Below, in pieces: positions 15,032 to 23,824 of a stretch of DNA of 64,000 nucleotides. Made by a program: the position numbers and the translations under genes. The first letter of the stretch is position 1. Each line of letters starts with the position of its first letter. The DNA is taken from assembly GCF_002174305.1 (NCBI RefSeq), contig NZ_MIJB01000028.1, forward strand, positions 1-64,000. Direction: 5' to 3'. The notes under the pieces were generated by a model. It worked only from the letters and a program-made list of their open reading frames with translations. It searched no databases and was not told the DNA's origin. Source of the DNA: Aeromicrobium sp. PE09-221. Its GTDB lineage: Bacteria > Actinomycetota > Actinomycetes > Propionibacteriales > Nocardioidaceae.

Positions 15032-16644
15032 TTGCTCAACACCGCCTCGATGTACGGCGTGCGTTCGAGCAGCTCGGTGGATGCCCGGTCGGCATAGCCC
15101 ATGATCGGACCGGCGAAGACGGTCAACCCGACCGTGACGAGCGCGAGCGCGAGGGTCGGCACCGCCATCCGGGCCGGGAGCCGGGAGTCGTCCTGGAGCT
15201 CCTTCCAGCTGGTCGTGCGCTGTGTCGTGGTGGCGACGCTCTTGGCGCCGTAGAGGGAGCCACCCGTGGGCGTCCAGTCCATGGTCAATGATGCCGAGGG
15301 CAGTTCGTCCTCGTCCTTGGGCTGCCAGAAGGCACGGTTCCAGATCTTGGCGATCGCATAGAGGGTCAGCAGGCTGGTGGCGATCGCGGCGACGACGCCC
15401 GTCGCCGCCAGCCATTCGTGGTCCTCGACACCGGCCTGGACGAGAGCGAGCTTGCCGAGGAAGCCGGAGAACGGCGGGATCCCGGCGAGGTTCATCGCGG
15501 GGATGAAGAACATGATCGACAGGATCGGTGCCAATCGCGCCAGACCGCCGAGGCGGTCCAGATTCGTCGTGCCCGCCCGGTACTCGACGAGACCGGCCAC
15601 CAGGAACAGCGTGGTCTGCACGGTGATGTGGTGGGCGATGTAGAACACGGCGCCCTGCATGCCCAGCTGTGTGCCCAGGGCGATGCCGAAGAGCATGTAG
15701 CCGATGTGGCTGACCAGCGTGAACGACAGGACACGTTTGATGTCCGACTGCGCCACCGCGCCCAGGATGCCGACCACCATCGTCAGGATGGACGCCCACA
15801 GCAGCAGGGTGCGCAAGGTGTCGGGTGTGAACAGCAGCGTCTGCGTGCGCAGGATCGCGTAGATGCCGACCTTGGTCAGCAACCCGGCGAACACCGCCGT
15901 CACCGGTGCTGGAGCGGTCGGATAGGAGTCCGGCAGCCAGGCGTAGAGGGGGAAGACCGCCGCCTTCACCGCGAAGGTGAGCAGCAGGAGCAGCTGGAGC
16001 AGGGTCGCCACACCCGTCGGCAGCTCGCCGAAGCGGGTCGCCAGCTGGGCGAAGTTGACCGTTCCCGTCGCCGCGTAGACCGCGCCGATGGCGATGAGGA
16101 AGAGCACCGAGGAGATCAGGCTGACGATGATGTAGATCGTGCCCGATCGGACGCGGGCATTCGTGCCCCCGAGGGTGATCAGCACATAGGACGAAGCCAG
16201 CAGGATCTCGAAGCCCACGAAGAGATTGAACAGGTCGGCGGACAGGAAGGCATTGGAGACGCCCGCGCTCAGCACCAGGAAGGTCGGGTAGAACACCGAC
16301 AGCGGTGTCTTGCGGCCGTATTCGACGATGCCCTGGCCGATCGAGTACAGCAGGACCACCAGGGTCACGATCGTCGACACGATCAGCATGAGCGAACTGA
16401 ATCGGTCCGCGACGAGGCTGATACCCAGCTCGGCCGGCCAGCCCGCGACATTGAAGGTCTGGGGGCCGAAGGCGTCTGCGCGGTACAGCAGCGTCGCCGA
16501 TGCGGCGACGACCAGCATCAGCGTGACGATGCTGATGATGCGCTGGAGGAAGGCGTAGCGCCCGAAGGCCAGGCACAGTCCAGCGCCCAGGAGCGGGATG
16601 ATGACCGGTGCGAGCACCAGCTGTTCGAGGATCGAATCGTTCAT
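15028..16644 (-). CDS. mrpD: Mrp-type Na+/H+ antiporter subunit D
   Basis: A 538-aa polytopic protein homologous to NADH-quinone oxidoreductase subunit N (proton_antipo_M family) and one of the two ion-conducting subunits of Mrp. Conserved transmembrane features include the KAAVFPLYAWLPDSYPTAP segment with the essential Lys and the HITVQTTLFLVAGLVEYR region. ATG 16644 (MNDSILEQLV) is used; its Shine-Dalgarno GAGGTGG is part of a 75-bp direct repeat that has a second copy just upstream. Confidence 0.94.
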   Translation of the reverse strand: MNDSILEQLVLAPVIIPLLGAGLCLAFGRYAFLQRIISIVTLMLVVAASATLLYRADAFGPQTFNVAGWPAELGISLVADRFSSLMLIVSTIVTLVVLLYSIGQGIVEYGRKTPLSVFYPTFLVLSAGVSNAFLSADLFNLFVGFEILLASSYVLITLGGTNARVRSGTIYIIVSLISSVLFLIAIGAVYAATGTVNFAQLATRFGELPTGVATLLQLLLLLTFAVKAAVFPLYAWLPDSYPTAPAPVTAVFAGLLTKVGIYAILRTQTLLFTPDTLRTLLLWASILTMVVGILGAVAQSDIKRVLSFTLVSHIGYMLFGIALGTQLGMQGAVFYIAHHITVQTTLFLVAGLVEYRAGTTNLDRLGGLARLAPILSIMFFIPAMNLAGIPPFSGFLGKLALVQAGVEDHEWLAATGVVAAIATSLLTLYAIAKIWNRAFWQPKDEDELPSASLTMDWTPTGGSLYGAKSVATTTQRTTSWKELQDDSRLPARMAVPTLALALVTVGLTVFAGPIMGYADRASTELLERTPYIEAVLSK

Positions 16645-16727
16645 GCCGCCACCTCGCGAGAAGAGGCGAGGGTAACGAGGTGCCGGCATGAGTGCCTGCC
16701 GATGGTTCGCTCGCTGCGCTCGCTCAT
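16641..16727 (-). CDS. Possible 28-codon leader peptide ahead of mrpD
   Basis: The upstream copy of the 75-bp repeat carries its own GAGGTGG ribosome binding site and ATG at 16727. From it a 28-residue reading frame (starting MSERSERTIGRHSC) runs through the repeat and ends at 16641, with its TGA overlapping the mrpD ATG (ATGA). This arrangement could couple mrpD translation to mrpC-distal ribosomes. The peptide has no recognisable family and may simply be a by-product of the duplication. Confidence 0.25.
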   Translation of the reverse strand: MSERSERTIGRHSCRHLVTLASSREVAA

Positions 16728-16798
16728 GCCGCCACCTCGCGAGAAGAGCCGAGGGCGGCGAGGTGCCGGCATGAGTGCCTGCCGATGGTTCGCTCGCT
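16641..16798. repeat. 75-bp direct repeat between mrpC and mrpD
   Basis: Two copies, 16641-16715 and 16724-16798, separated by GCGCTCGC, differ at only four positions. Each contains, on the minus strand, GAGCGAGCG..., a CATGCCGGCACCTCG stretch and a GAGGTGGCGGCATGA ribosome-binding/start region. Copy 1 supplies the real mrpD start; copy 2 ends at the mrpC stop codon. A weaker resemblance is seen at 17333-17370 between mrpC and mrpA. Confidence 0.9.
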
Positions 16799-17280
16799 CA
16801 TCGATCGCCCTCTCCACGGACGGTGTCGGTGGAGACGCCGATATCGTCCGGCTCATCCGCACCCTCCTCATCGGGCAGCGACTCGTCGAGCTCGGTGTCC
16901 TCGAAGGTCGTGGAGGCCTCGTCGCGTTCGGCGCGGCGGCGGATGAAGTCGTCCTCGAGGTCGTCCTGGACGTCGTCGGTGCCGGTCAGCTGGAAGGCGC
17001 GATAGGCCAAGGCGAGACCGAAGGCGGTGACGCCCATCGTGATGACGATCGCGGTCAGCGCCATCGCCTGGGGGAGCGGATCGCTCATCGGCCCCTCACC
17101 TTCGCCGATCAGGGGTGCACGGCCAGCGGGCCCGGAGGCGATGAGCAGCAAGACGTTGAGTCCGTTGCCGATCAGCACGAAGCCCACGAGGATGCGGGTG
17201 AGACTGCGTTCGAGCATGAGGGTGACGCCGGCGCCGACCATCACGCCGGCCACGATGACGAGGATCAGATTCGGACTCAT
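16798..17280 (-). CDS. mrpC: Mrp-type Na+/H+ antiporter subunit C
   Basis: A 160-aa NuoK-like (MnhC) subunit. The first 105 residues hold three membrane helices with the family pattern LTRILVGFVLIGNGLNVLLL and DPLPQAMALTAIVITMG, positions that match the conserved Glu/Asn region of NuoK. The remaining 55 residues form an unusually long, strongly acidic cytoplasmic tail (DDLEDD, DESLPDEEGADEPDD), much longer than the usual 110-125-aa subunit. ATG 17280 is the only sensible start. Confidence 0.93.
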   Translation of the reverse strand: MSPNLILVIVAGVMVGAGVTLMLERSLTRILVGFVLIGNGLNVLLLIASGPAGRAPLIGEGEGPMSDPLPQAMALTAIVITMGVTAFGLALAYRAFQLTGTDDVQDDLEDDFIRRRAERDEASTTFEDTELDESLPDEEGADEPDDIGVSTDTVRGEGDR

Positions 17281-17362
17281 GTCCTCACCTCCGGGCGGGA
17301 GTCGCGATGCGCGGAGACGGCGGCATGGACACCGCGTCGATGATTCGCTTGCTCGTGCTGGT

Positions 17363-20215
17363 TCATGCGGGGGTCGCCTCCTCATCCTCGGCCTCGGCCT
17401 GCTGGTCGATGCCCGCGCCGAGGCTGCGCAGGACGTCGATCGCGAGTCCGACCACCACGAGGTACACACCGATGTCGAAGAACACCGAGGTCACCAGGTG
17501 CAGCTCGCCGAGCGGACCCAGCGGGATGTCGAAGATCGCGCTCTGCAGCACGCCGCCGCCGAGCAGAGTCGGGATGATGCCCGACAGGGCCGCGACCGCG
17601 AGACCGGTGCCCAGGACGAGGCCGGCGTCGACGGGGGCGGCGTTGTCGAGCTCCTCGCGCCCGCCCGCGAGGTACCGGATCATCAGGGCGAGGCTCGCGA
17701 TGAGACCCCCGGCGAAGCCCCCGCCGGGGGAGTTGTGCCCTGCGAGCATCAGGTAGATCGAGAAGACGATCACGGTGTGGAAGATCAGGCGGGTGACGAT
17801 CTCGAAGACGATCGAGCGGCGGGCATCGTGCAGATTGGCGGCCAGCCACTGATTCGAGTCCGGCGTGACGACGCGGTGCGGGCGGCTCAACCCACGCGTG
17901 GAGCGGTCGGTGATGAGGAAGATCAGGCTCGCGACACCGGTGGCCGCGACGACCAGGACGCTGAGTTCGCCGAGCGTGTCCCAGGCGCGGATGTCGACGA
18001 GCGTGATGTTGACGATGTTCTTGCCGCCGCCGTACTCATAGGCGGGCTCGGGCCAGCCGGCGGAGATGGGGTCGGCGATCCGGGCATTGGAGGAGATCAG
18101 CGCGACCCCGGCCACCAGGAGCCCGACGCCGGTGCCGATCGCGATGCGTACCCAGCGCATCACGTTGAAAGGTCGGTCGGAGAAGAACGGGGGGAGGCGG
18201 CGGAGCACGAGCACGAAGGTGACGAGCAGGAAGGTCTCGACGAGCACCTGAGTGAGCGCGAGGTCCGGAGCGCCGTGGGCCACGAAGAGGATCGCCGTGC
18301 CGTAGCCGGTCAGCCCGAGCAGTAGCACGGCACGCAGACGCCGCCGCGATCGCACGGTGAGCACGGCCGCGATGATCATCAGGATGCCCGCGGCCATCTG
18401 CAGGTAGTTGTCCGCCAGACGGATGTCGCTCACCTGGGGTGTCTCCCAGGCGCGGATGAGCGCCCAGCCGGGGACGATGATGAGCGTGACGAGGATGACG
18501 CCGAGGTAGAAGGGCAGTGAACCGCGTTGCGTACGACCGGTGACCTCGACCGCGAGGCGATCGATCCCGCGCATGATCGCGTGATAGGACCGATCGGCAT
18601 CGGGCATGGGCAGCCGGTCGACGACTAGGTGCTGGGCCGCCGCGACGGGTCGACGGAAATGGAACAGCGCGAGCCCGGCGACGATGCAGAAGGCGGAGAG
18701 CCACAGGGCCGGGGTGAATCCGTGCCAGAGCACGAGGACGGGCTCGTGCGTCCCTTCCGGGAACTGCTCCGCATAGGACGCCACACGGGGTGTGAGCCAC
18801 CCGCCGACGAATCCTCCCGCCACGGTGAAGATCGTGATGAACACCGGAACGCCCTGGAAACCCGGGGAGAAGCGCCGTGGCGTGCACAACGGGACATTCG
18901 CTTTGCTGCCGAAGGCGCCCCAGACGAAGCGCGCCGTATAGGCCATCGTGAGGATCGATCCGGCGACGATGCCCGCGAGGGCGAGCCAGCCGCCGAGACC
19001 CCAGCCCAGGTCGTGTCCGAGATCGACATAGGCGGTGAGGGCCGCCTCCTTGGCGGTGAAGCCGAGCATCGGCGGGATGCCGGCCATCGATCCTGCCGCG
19101 ATGAGGGTCGTGACGAACAGCACCGGTCGGGCCTGCCGCAGGCCGTTGAGCTCACGCAGGTCGCGGGTGCCGACGGAGCGGTCGATGATGCCGACGATGA
19201 GGAACAGCGCCGACTTGAACAGTGCGTGCGCGCACAGCAGTGAGAGGGCGGCGAATCCCGCCGCCCTCGTGCCGGTGCCCGCCATCGCGACCAGGAATCC
19301 GAGCTGGCTGACGGTGCCGTAGGCGAGCAGCAGCTTGATGTCGTACTGCCGCAGCGCGCGGAGTCCGCCCACGATCATGGTGAGGAGGCCCAGCGTGACC
19401 AGCAGCGGTCGCCAGCCCGGTGTGTCGGCATAGGCAGGGGCCATGAGGGCAACGAGGAAGACCCCGGCCTTGACCATCGCCGCGGCATGGAGGTACGCGC
19501 TGACGGGGGTCGGTGCTGCCATGGCCCCGGGGAGCCAGAAGTGGAAGGGCACGAGCGCGGACTTCGACAGCGCGCCGATGAGGACCGTCATGACGCCGGC
19601 GGTCACCCAGGCATTGGGCTCCGGTGGTGACGCGATCATCTCACTGAGCAGCGCTGTGCCGCTCTGCACGTAGAGGATCACCAGTCCGATGAGCATCGTC
19701 AGGCCGCCGAAGGTGGTGACGATGAGGGCGCTCAGGGCCGCGCGCCGGTTGGCGCGGCGGTCGGGGTTGTGGCCGATGAGCAGGAAGGACAGGACGGTCG
19801 TGAGCTCCCAGAAGGTGTAGAGCACGAAGACATTGTCCGAGAGCACCAGGCCGAGCATCGCGCCGGCGAATCCGGTGAGAACACCGGCGAAGCGCCAGAT
19901 CTCGGGGTCGCCGGGGCGGAAGTACCACGAACAGTAGATGAGGACGAGTGCCCCGATACCGGTGACGAGCAGCGCCAGGATGGCCGCGAAGGGGCCCATC
20001 GCGAAGTCGAGGTCGAGTCCGATCGACTCTACCCAGGCGATCCGTTGGACGACTGCCTCGCCCGAGCGCGTGACCTCGAGGGCCTTCGGCAGCAGCCAGG
20101 CGAAGGAGAGCGCGGGAGCCAGCGCCACGATCCAGAAGGCACGGCGGTCCAGCAGGCGGATGAGGGCAGGGGCGACCGCGGCAGCGAGGAAATGGAGCGC
20201 GATCAACCAGAGCAT
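17363..20215 (-). CDS. mrpA: Mrp-type Na+/H+ antiporter subunit A fused with subunit B
   Basis: A 950-aa polytopic protein. Residues 1 to about 770 are MrpA: NuoL-like proton channel with FYTFWELTTVLSFLLIGH-type helix (here VLYTFWELTTVLSFLLIG) and the SKSALVPFHFWLPGAM lysine helix, then the NuoJ-like HGAPDLALTQVLVETF region. Residues about 800-940 are MrpB (FHTVIVFSIYLMLAGHNSPG, GGFAGGLIASLALMI). Fused MrpAB is common in Gram-positive actinobacteria. It leads the operon; no separate mrpB is present. The gap to mrpC is 82 bp. The complex expels Na+ (alkali/salt stress) and could complement the osmoprotectant importer in salt adaptation. Confidence 0.95.
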   Translation of the reverse strand: MLWLIALHFLAAAVAPALIRLLDRRAFWIVALAPALSFAWLLPKALEVTRSGEAVVQRIAWVESIGLDLDFAMGPFAAILALLVTGIGALVLIYCSWYFRPGDPEIWRFAGVLTGFAGAMLGLVLSDNVFVLYTFWELTTVLSFLLIGHNPDRRANRRAALSALIVTTFGGLTMLIGLVILYVQSGTALLSEMIASPPEPNAWVTAGVMTVLIGALSKSALVPFHFWLPGAMAAPTPVSAYLHAAAMVKAGVFLVALMAPAYADTPGWRPLLVTLGLLTMIVGGLRALRQYDIKLLLAYGTVSQLGFLVAMAGTGTRAAGFAALSLLCAHALFKSALFLIVGIIDRSVGTRDLRELNGLRQARPVLFVTTLIAAGSMAGIPPMLGFTAKEAALTAYVDLGHDLGWGLGGWLALAGIVAGSILTMAYTARFVWGAFGSKANVPLCTPRRFSPGFQGVPVFITIFTVAGGFVGGWLTPRVASYAEQFPEGTHEPVLVLWHGFTPALWLSAFCIVAGLALFHFRRPVAAAQHLVVDRLPMPDADRSYHAIMRGIDRLAVEVTGRTQRGSLPFYLGVILVTLIIVPGWALIRAWETPQVSDIRLADNYLQMAAGILMIIAAVLTVRSRRRLRAVLLLGLTGYGTAILFVAHGAPDLALTQVLVETFLLVTFVLVLRRLPPFFSDRPFNVMRWVRIAIGTGVGLLVAGVALISSNARIADPISAGWPEPAYEYGGGKNIVNITLVDIRAWDTLGELSVLVVAATGVASLIFLITDRSTRGLSRPHRVVTPDSNQWLAANLHDARRSIVFEIVTRLIFHTVIVFSIYLMLAGHNSPGGGFAGGLIASLALMIRYLAGGREELDNAAPVDAGLVLGTGLAVAALSGIIPTLLGGGVLQSAIFDIPLGPLGELHLVTSVFFDIGVYLVVVGLAIDVLRSLGAGIDQQAEAEDEEATPA

Positions 20216-20309
20216 GGTTGAGCACAGCGTAGCGGAACTGTCCCAGCGCGCCGATCTGAGTATTGTCCTTCGGTCGGCGGAAAAGGTCCAGCGGTGTCAC
20301 GATGAGGGC

Positions 20310-20957
20310 ATGTCCGAAGAACGCCAGGGCGCGGTGGAACCCCGAGGCGTCGAGCCTCCGCGCTGGGCGCGTCGCGCGGTCGTGATCATGGTCGCCCTGC
20401 TGCTGGCGCTCGGCGCGTACGCTCTCGCCGCGGCCTTCCTCCCGCGTTGGTGGGGGGAGCGCATCGGCGCGCTGATCGGCGGTTCCACCCCGACCGGTGT
20501 CCTCTGGGGAATGCTCTTCGGTGCTGTCTTCACGGCCCTTCCAGTGTTCCTGCTGGCCTTCGTGCTGAGACCGCGATGGAAGGTCCGGGTCGCGCTGGTG
20601 CTGCTCGCGGTGGTGGTGGCGGTGCCCAATCTGCTGACGCTGTCGGTCGTGCTCGGAGGGAATGACGCCGCACGCGACGGACGCGATGTCTGGTCGCGCG
20701 AAGCGCCGGGTTTCGTGACCGGGACGTGGGTGGGTGCCGCGGTGGGTGCGCTCGTCTCGGTCCTGCTGATCCTGGCCCGCTGGTCGGCCGTCCGGAGGCG
20801 GCGGCAGCTCGGGGCGCTGCGCCACGATCTGGAGGTGAGCTCCGAGTCGGACCGGCTGCATCGAGAGGAGGCCGATCGGCTGCGTCGCGTCGCCGGGGAG
20901 CGCGAGGACGCGGAGCGTCGTCGCGACGAGCCGCCGGACCTCGCAGAGAATCGCTGA
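20310..20957 (+). CDS. Membrane protein with basic helical tail, unknown function
   Basis: A 215-aa protein from ATG 20310 with an N-terminal Pro/Arg-rich cytoplasmic stretch, four predicted membrane helices (about residues 22-42, 55-85, 92-112, 128-152) and a charged C-terminal tail of 55 residues rich in Arg and Glu, likely a coiled coil. Divergent from mrpA, with 94 bases between starts. I recognise no family, although similar four-helix proteins are annotated as permeases in mycobacteria and relatives. Confidence 0.75.
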   Translation: MSEERQGAVEPRGVEPPRWARRAVVIMVALLLALGAYALAAAFLPRWWGERIGALIGGSTPTGVLWGMLFGAVFTALPVFLLAFVLRPRWKVRVALVLLAVVVAVPNLLTLSVVLGGNDAARDGRDVWSREAPGFVTGTWVGAAVGALVSVLLILARWSAVRRRRQLGALRHDLEVSSESDRLHREEADRLRRVAGEREDAERRRDEPPDLAENR

Positions 20958-21033
20958 CCGCGACGGCAGCGGCACGGTGGCGCCCGATGGGAGTGTCGGG
21001 GGCCCTGGCTACCGTGGGCGCCAGGAGGTCAGG

Positions 21034-21855
21034 GTGAGGCAGAACGCGTACGCAGGGAACTGCGCCGACTGTGGTGTCGAGGTCGGCCCGCAGGCCGGCT
21101 TCCGGATCGGCTTCGGCGAGGACGGCTTCACCGTCTGCACCGAGCACCGTCCCGCGCCGCCTCCGCGCGGCGACCATGAGGGCTGGCACACCGGACCACT
21201 GGCCTCCCTGGACTTCGAGACCACCGGAGTGGATCCCTTCGCGGACCGGATCGTGAGCTATGCGGCCCTCGGTCCCGCGGGCGATGACCTCGTCGGCAGG
21301 GTCAACCCGCAGGTGCCCATCCCGGACAAGGCCTCGGCGATTCACGGCCTGCACGACGCCGACGTGGCCTCCGCGCCCTCGCCCGTGGTCGCCCTCCGTG
21401 AGCTGACCGCATGGGTCACCGATCTCGCCGCGCGTCGGGTGCCGCTCGTGGTGTTCAACGCGGCCTTCGACCTCACCGTGCTGCGCACCGAGCTGTGGCG
21501 TTACCGCCTGCCGCAACCTCGTTGGGATGCCCTGCTGGTCATCGACCCCTTCGTCGTCGACTACGGCATCGAGCGCGGACGCCTCGGCTCGCGCCGGCTG
21601 GTCGATGTCGCCGACTACTACGGGATAGCGATCGAGCAGGCACATGACGCCGCGTGCGATGCGCGCGTGGCCCGCGAGGTGGCGATCGAGCTGGGGGCCC
21701 GCCATCGGCAGGTGGTCCGCGTCGAGCCACGGCTCGCCATGGCACAGCAGCGATTCTGGGCGGCGCGGCGCACGATGGACTTCAACCGGTTCGCCATGAG
21801 CCGGGGCCGGCGACTCGAGCCGATCCCGGATTGGCCGTTCGCCGCGGCATCGTGA
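21034..21855 (+). CDS. DEDDh 3'-5' exonuclease with N-terminal Cys-rich module
   Basis: A 273-aa protein of the DnaQ/RNase T exonuclease superfamily. Motif I SLDFETTG is near residues 58-65, motif II sits in VVFNAAFDLTVL, and the motif III HDAACDARV supplies the DEDDh His and Asp. The first 45 residues contain CADCGVEV and VCTEH, suggesting a small zinc-binding element in front of the nuclease. GTG 21034 is chosen for its AGGAGG site five bases upstream; a longer start at 20977 lacks one. The nucleic acid target is unknown; stand-alone exonucleases of this type are thought to assist repair. Confidence 0.85.
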   Translation: MRQNAYAGNCADCGVEVGPQAGFRIGFGEDGFTVCTEHRPAPPPRGDHEGWHTGPLASLDFETTGVDPFADRIVSYAALGPAGDDLVGRVNPQVPIPDKASAIHGLHDADVASAPSPVVALRELTAWVTDLAARRVPLVVFNAAFDLTVLRTELWRYRLPQPRWDALLVIDPFVVDYGIERGRLGSRRLVDVADYYGIAIEQAHDAACDARVAREVAIELGARHRQVVRVEPRLAMAQQRFWAARRTMDFNRFAMSRGRRLEPIPDWPFAAAS

Positions 21856-21925
21856 CCGACGTGATCGGCTCCGGGCCGGACGGCCGCACAGGGGCTAGCG
21901 TGGGGGACAGCACCGAGGAGGGGTG

Positions 21926-22342
21926 ATGAACGAAGGACAGATCCGGCCACTGACCGTGGACGAATGCCGCGACTACCTCTCGCTGACCCGGCTCGGCAGG
22001 CTCGCTTTCGCCGGACCCGACCGTCTCGAGCTCCTGGTGCTCAACGCCGTCTCGGACGGCTGCACGGTGCTCCTGCGCACCGAGCCCGAGACCGTCCTGG
22101 CCACGATGGTGGCAGCGGGACCGGTCCCCGTCGCCTTCGAGACCGATCACCTCGACGAGCTGCTCCAGTCAGGGTGGAGCGTCACGGTCCACGGGACCGC
22201 GTCGATCGCCTCAGAGGCTCAGCGGGACGCGCTGCGGGGCGTCCTCCCGCACGCCTGGGCTCCTGGAGACCGCGATCTGATCATCGCGATCGACGTCGAG
22301 AGCCTCGGAGGCCGGAAGGTACGGGCGCGGAGCGGGCCGTGA
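21926..22342 (+). CDS. Pyridoxamine-5'-phosphate-oxidase-like flavin/F420-fold protein
   Basis: A 138-aa split-barrel protein of the PNPOx-like superfamily (Pfam Pyridox_ox_2 type). The N-terminal LTVDECRDYLSLTRLGRLAF pattern is the hallmark: a helix followed by the first strand of the barrel. Such actinobacterial proteins bind flavins, F420 or biliverdin; the cofactor cannot be told here. ATG 21926 follows a GAGGAGGGG site; a GTG three bases earlier is in frame. The 3' end overlaps the convergent PucR-type gene by 62 bases. Confidence 0.82.
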   Translation: MNEGQIRPLTVDECRDYLSLTRLGRLAFAGPDRLELLVLNAVSDGCTVLLRTEPETVLATMVAAGPVPVAFETDHLDELLQSGWSVTVHGTASIASEAQRDALRGVLPHAWAPGDRDLIIAIDVESLGGRKVRARSGP

Positions 22343-23495
22343 CCTCCGCGACCTGGACCTCGCTGCAATCCGAGCGCCACAGGGGCAGCATCTGGCGCAG
22401 TGCCACGATCAGTTCGAGCCGGGTGGTCGGATCGTCGAGCGAGTCGCCGAGCAAGTGACGCAGGTTCTTGATACGCGAGTGGGCCGTCTGCGGCGGGATG
22501 CCGAGCTCCCGGGCGAGCTTGTTGGTCGGCTGGGGGCGTTCGAGCATGGTCAGCAGGAACTCGCCGAGCGCCAGTCGCCGTGCGACCGGCATGGCCTCCC
22601 ATGGTCCGAGGTGTTTGGTGGCCAGCAGTGAGCTCAGCATGGGGTCGCCGTCCAGCAGCAACGCGCCGAGAAGGTCCTCGACCGGCACCAGCACGCGCGG
22701 ATCACGGGTCGCGCCATCGGCGAGCATGCGGGCGGCGCGCCAGACCAGTGAGGCCGAGGCGGCGGCGTCGGTCGGTCCGACCGCTGGACCGAGGACCGCT
22801 TGGCGGGTGAGCCTTTCGCCGAGCCGCGTGCTGGTCCACGTCGCCGGAACGAGCGCGAGGTGGCGATCGCGATCGGCGACGACACCCGGTTGGCGGCACA
22901 GCTCACCGGGCAGAGCGTGGGCGAAGGACACCAGCACCTGGATCTGCTCCCCGGGTTCGAGGCGAGCGAGGGCCCGGCGCTGATCGCGGCTGAATCGTGA
23001 TCCGTCGTCACCCCGATCGGGGTCGAGGGGTCCCGATGCCGCTGTGGTGGCTCCGACCCGGCGATGCTCGTTCTCCAGGCCCTGGCGGGCGTGGTGGTAG
23101 AGCAGGTTCATATAGGTCATGAGCTCTTCGCGCAGCCGGATGAAGCGATCTCCGGTGATGGCATCGCCGATGCCGTAGCTGAGCCCGCGCTGCATCGCCG
23201 CGCGGGCGGAGCGGAAAGCCTGTCGCAGCGCCGCGACGTCATCGCCGCGCCGGGCCTGTCTCCTGCCGATCTCCTCGAAGTACAGACCCACGATCTCGGC
23301 CGCTCGCAGCGCATCGGCATCGTTCTCGGCGAAGGCCCGCACAGCCTGGGCGATCGCATCGTCGAGCTGGCGGTCGCTCACGGTGCCCGGGCTGGACACG
23401 GAGCGGCGGATCTGCAGGCGCAGGTGCGCCAACCGCTCCTCCGACAGCGCGTGTCGCGCGGTGACTGCCTCGTCTTCGGAGACCACGAGTGACAT
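22281..23495 (-). CDS. PucR-type helix-turn-helix regulator, divergent from the mce operon
   Basis: A 404-aa soluble protein. The C-terminal third contains the PucR helix-turn-helix (about residues 325-385; TNKLARELGIPPQTAHSRI, LRHLLGDSLDDP), preceded by a GGDEF-like central region (about 190-300) and a helical N-terminal domain. Regulators of this class next to mce operons are common in Nocardia and relatives, so control of the divergent mce operon is a reasonable inference. ATG 23495 gives a nine-base spacing from GGGGAG; ATG 23501 is the alternative. The last 62 bases overlap the convergent PNPOx-like gene. Confidence 0.8.
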   Translation of the reverse strand: MSLVVSEDEAVTARHALSEERLAHLRLQIRRSVSSPGTVSDRQLDDAIAQAVRAFAENDADALRAAEIVGLYFEEIGRRQARRGDDVAALRQAFRSARAAMQRGLSYGIGDAITGDRFIRLREELMTYMNLLYHHARQGLENEHRRVGATTAASGPLDPDRGDDGSRFSRDQRRALARLEPGEQIQVLVSFAHALPGELCRQPGVVADRDRHLALVPATWTSTRLGERLTRQAVLGPAVGPTDAAASASLVWRAARMLADGATRDPRVLVPVEDLLGALLLDGDPMLSSLLATKHLGPWEAMPVARRLALGEFLLTMLERPQPTNKLARELGIPPQTAHSRIKNLRHLLGDSLDDPTTRLELIVALRQMLPLWRSDCSEVQVAEVTARSAPVPSGLRGSRRRSR

Positions 23496-23824
23496 TCCCA
23501 TCAACTCCCCATCACTGCGTGTCGTCCGGCCAGACCGGACGGCATGTCGTGAGGGGGCGACGCCTCGATGAAGCCACATCGCCCCCCGGTGACGCAATGC
23601 GAGACGACGGACTCGTGGTCAGTTCGTCCACTTCTTGTGATGTAGATGACAAAAGCAGGTTACGTTTCGATTACGAATCGACCTCTTCTCCGAAGTCGGT
23701 GGCGTCGTGACGTGAGCCACACCTAGCGTCTCGGCCAGGCACCGATCCATCTGAGGGGGCGGTTCGGTGCCGCCTACCTATCCACACCGCGTCAACGCGG
23801 ACGACCGCTGGGGAGATGCACCGC
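23496..23824. promoter_or_regulatory. Divergent control region of the PucR-type gene and mce operon
   Basis: No gene is seen in these 329 bases. The stretch 23640-23690 is AT-rich for this genome and contains the palindrome TCGATT-ACG-AATCGA at 23667-23681, a candidate operator for the adjacent regulator. A GGGGAG ribosome binding site at 23810-23815 serves the mce operon. Confidence 0.5.

Noticed and set aside
14489..16576. A 695-codon minus-strand frame covering mrpD and mrpE
   Set aside because: Only its last 180 codons, from GTG 15031, are MrpE; the rest is a low-complexity Arg/Pro/His shadow of mrpD in another frame.
16641..16798. Repeat considered as a CRISPR array
   Set aside because: There are only two 75-bp copies with an 8-bp gap and coding starts inside; no spacer pattern. 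The 54-bp repeat at 53.2 kb has no spacers either.
15418..17343. A 641-codon plus-strand frame
   Set aside because: Antisense of mrpD and mrpC, with Gln/Asp/Arg-rich composition and no family features.
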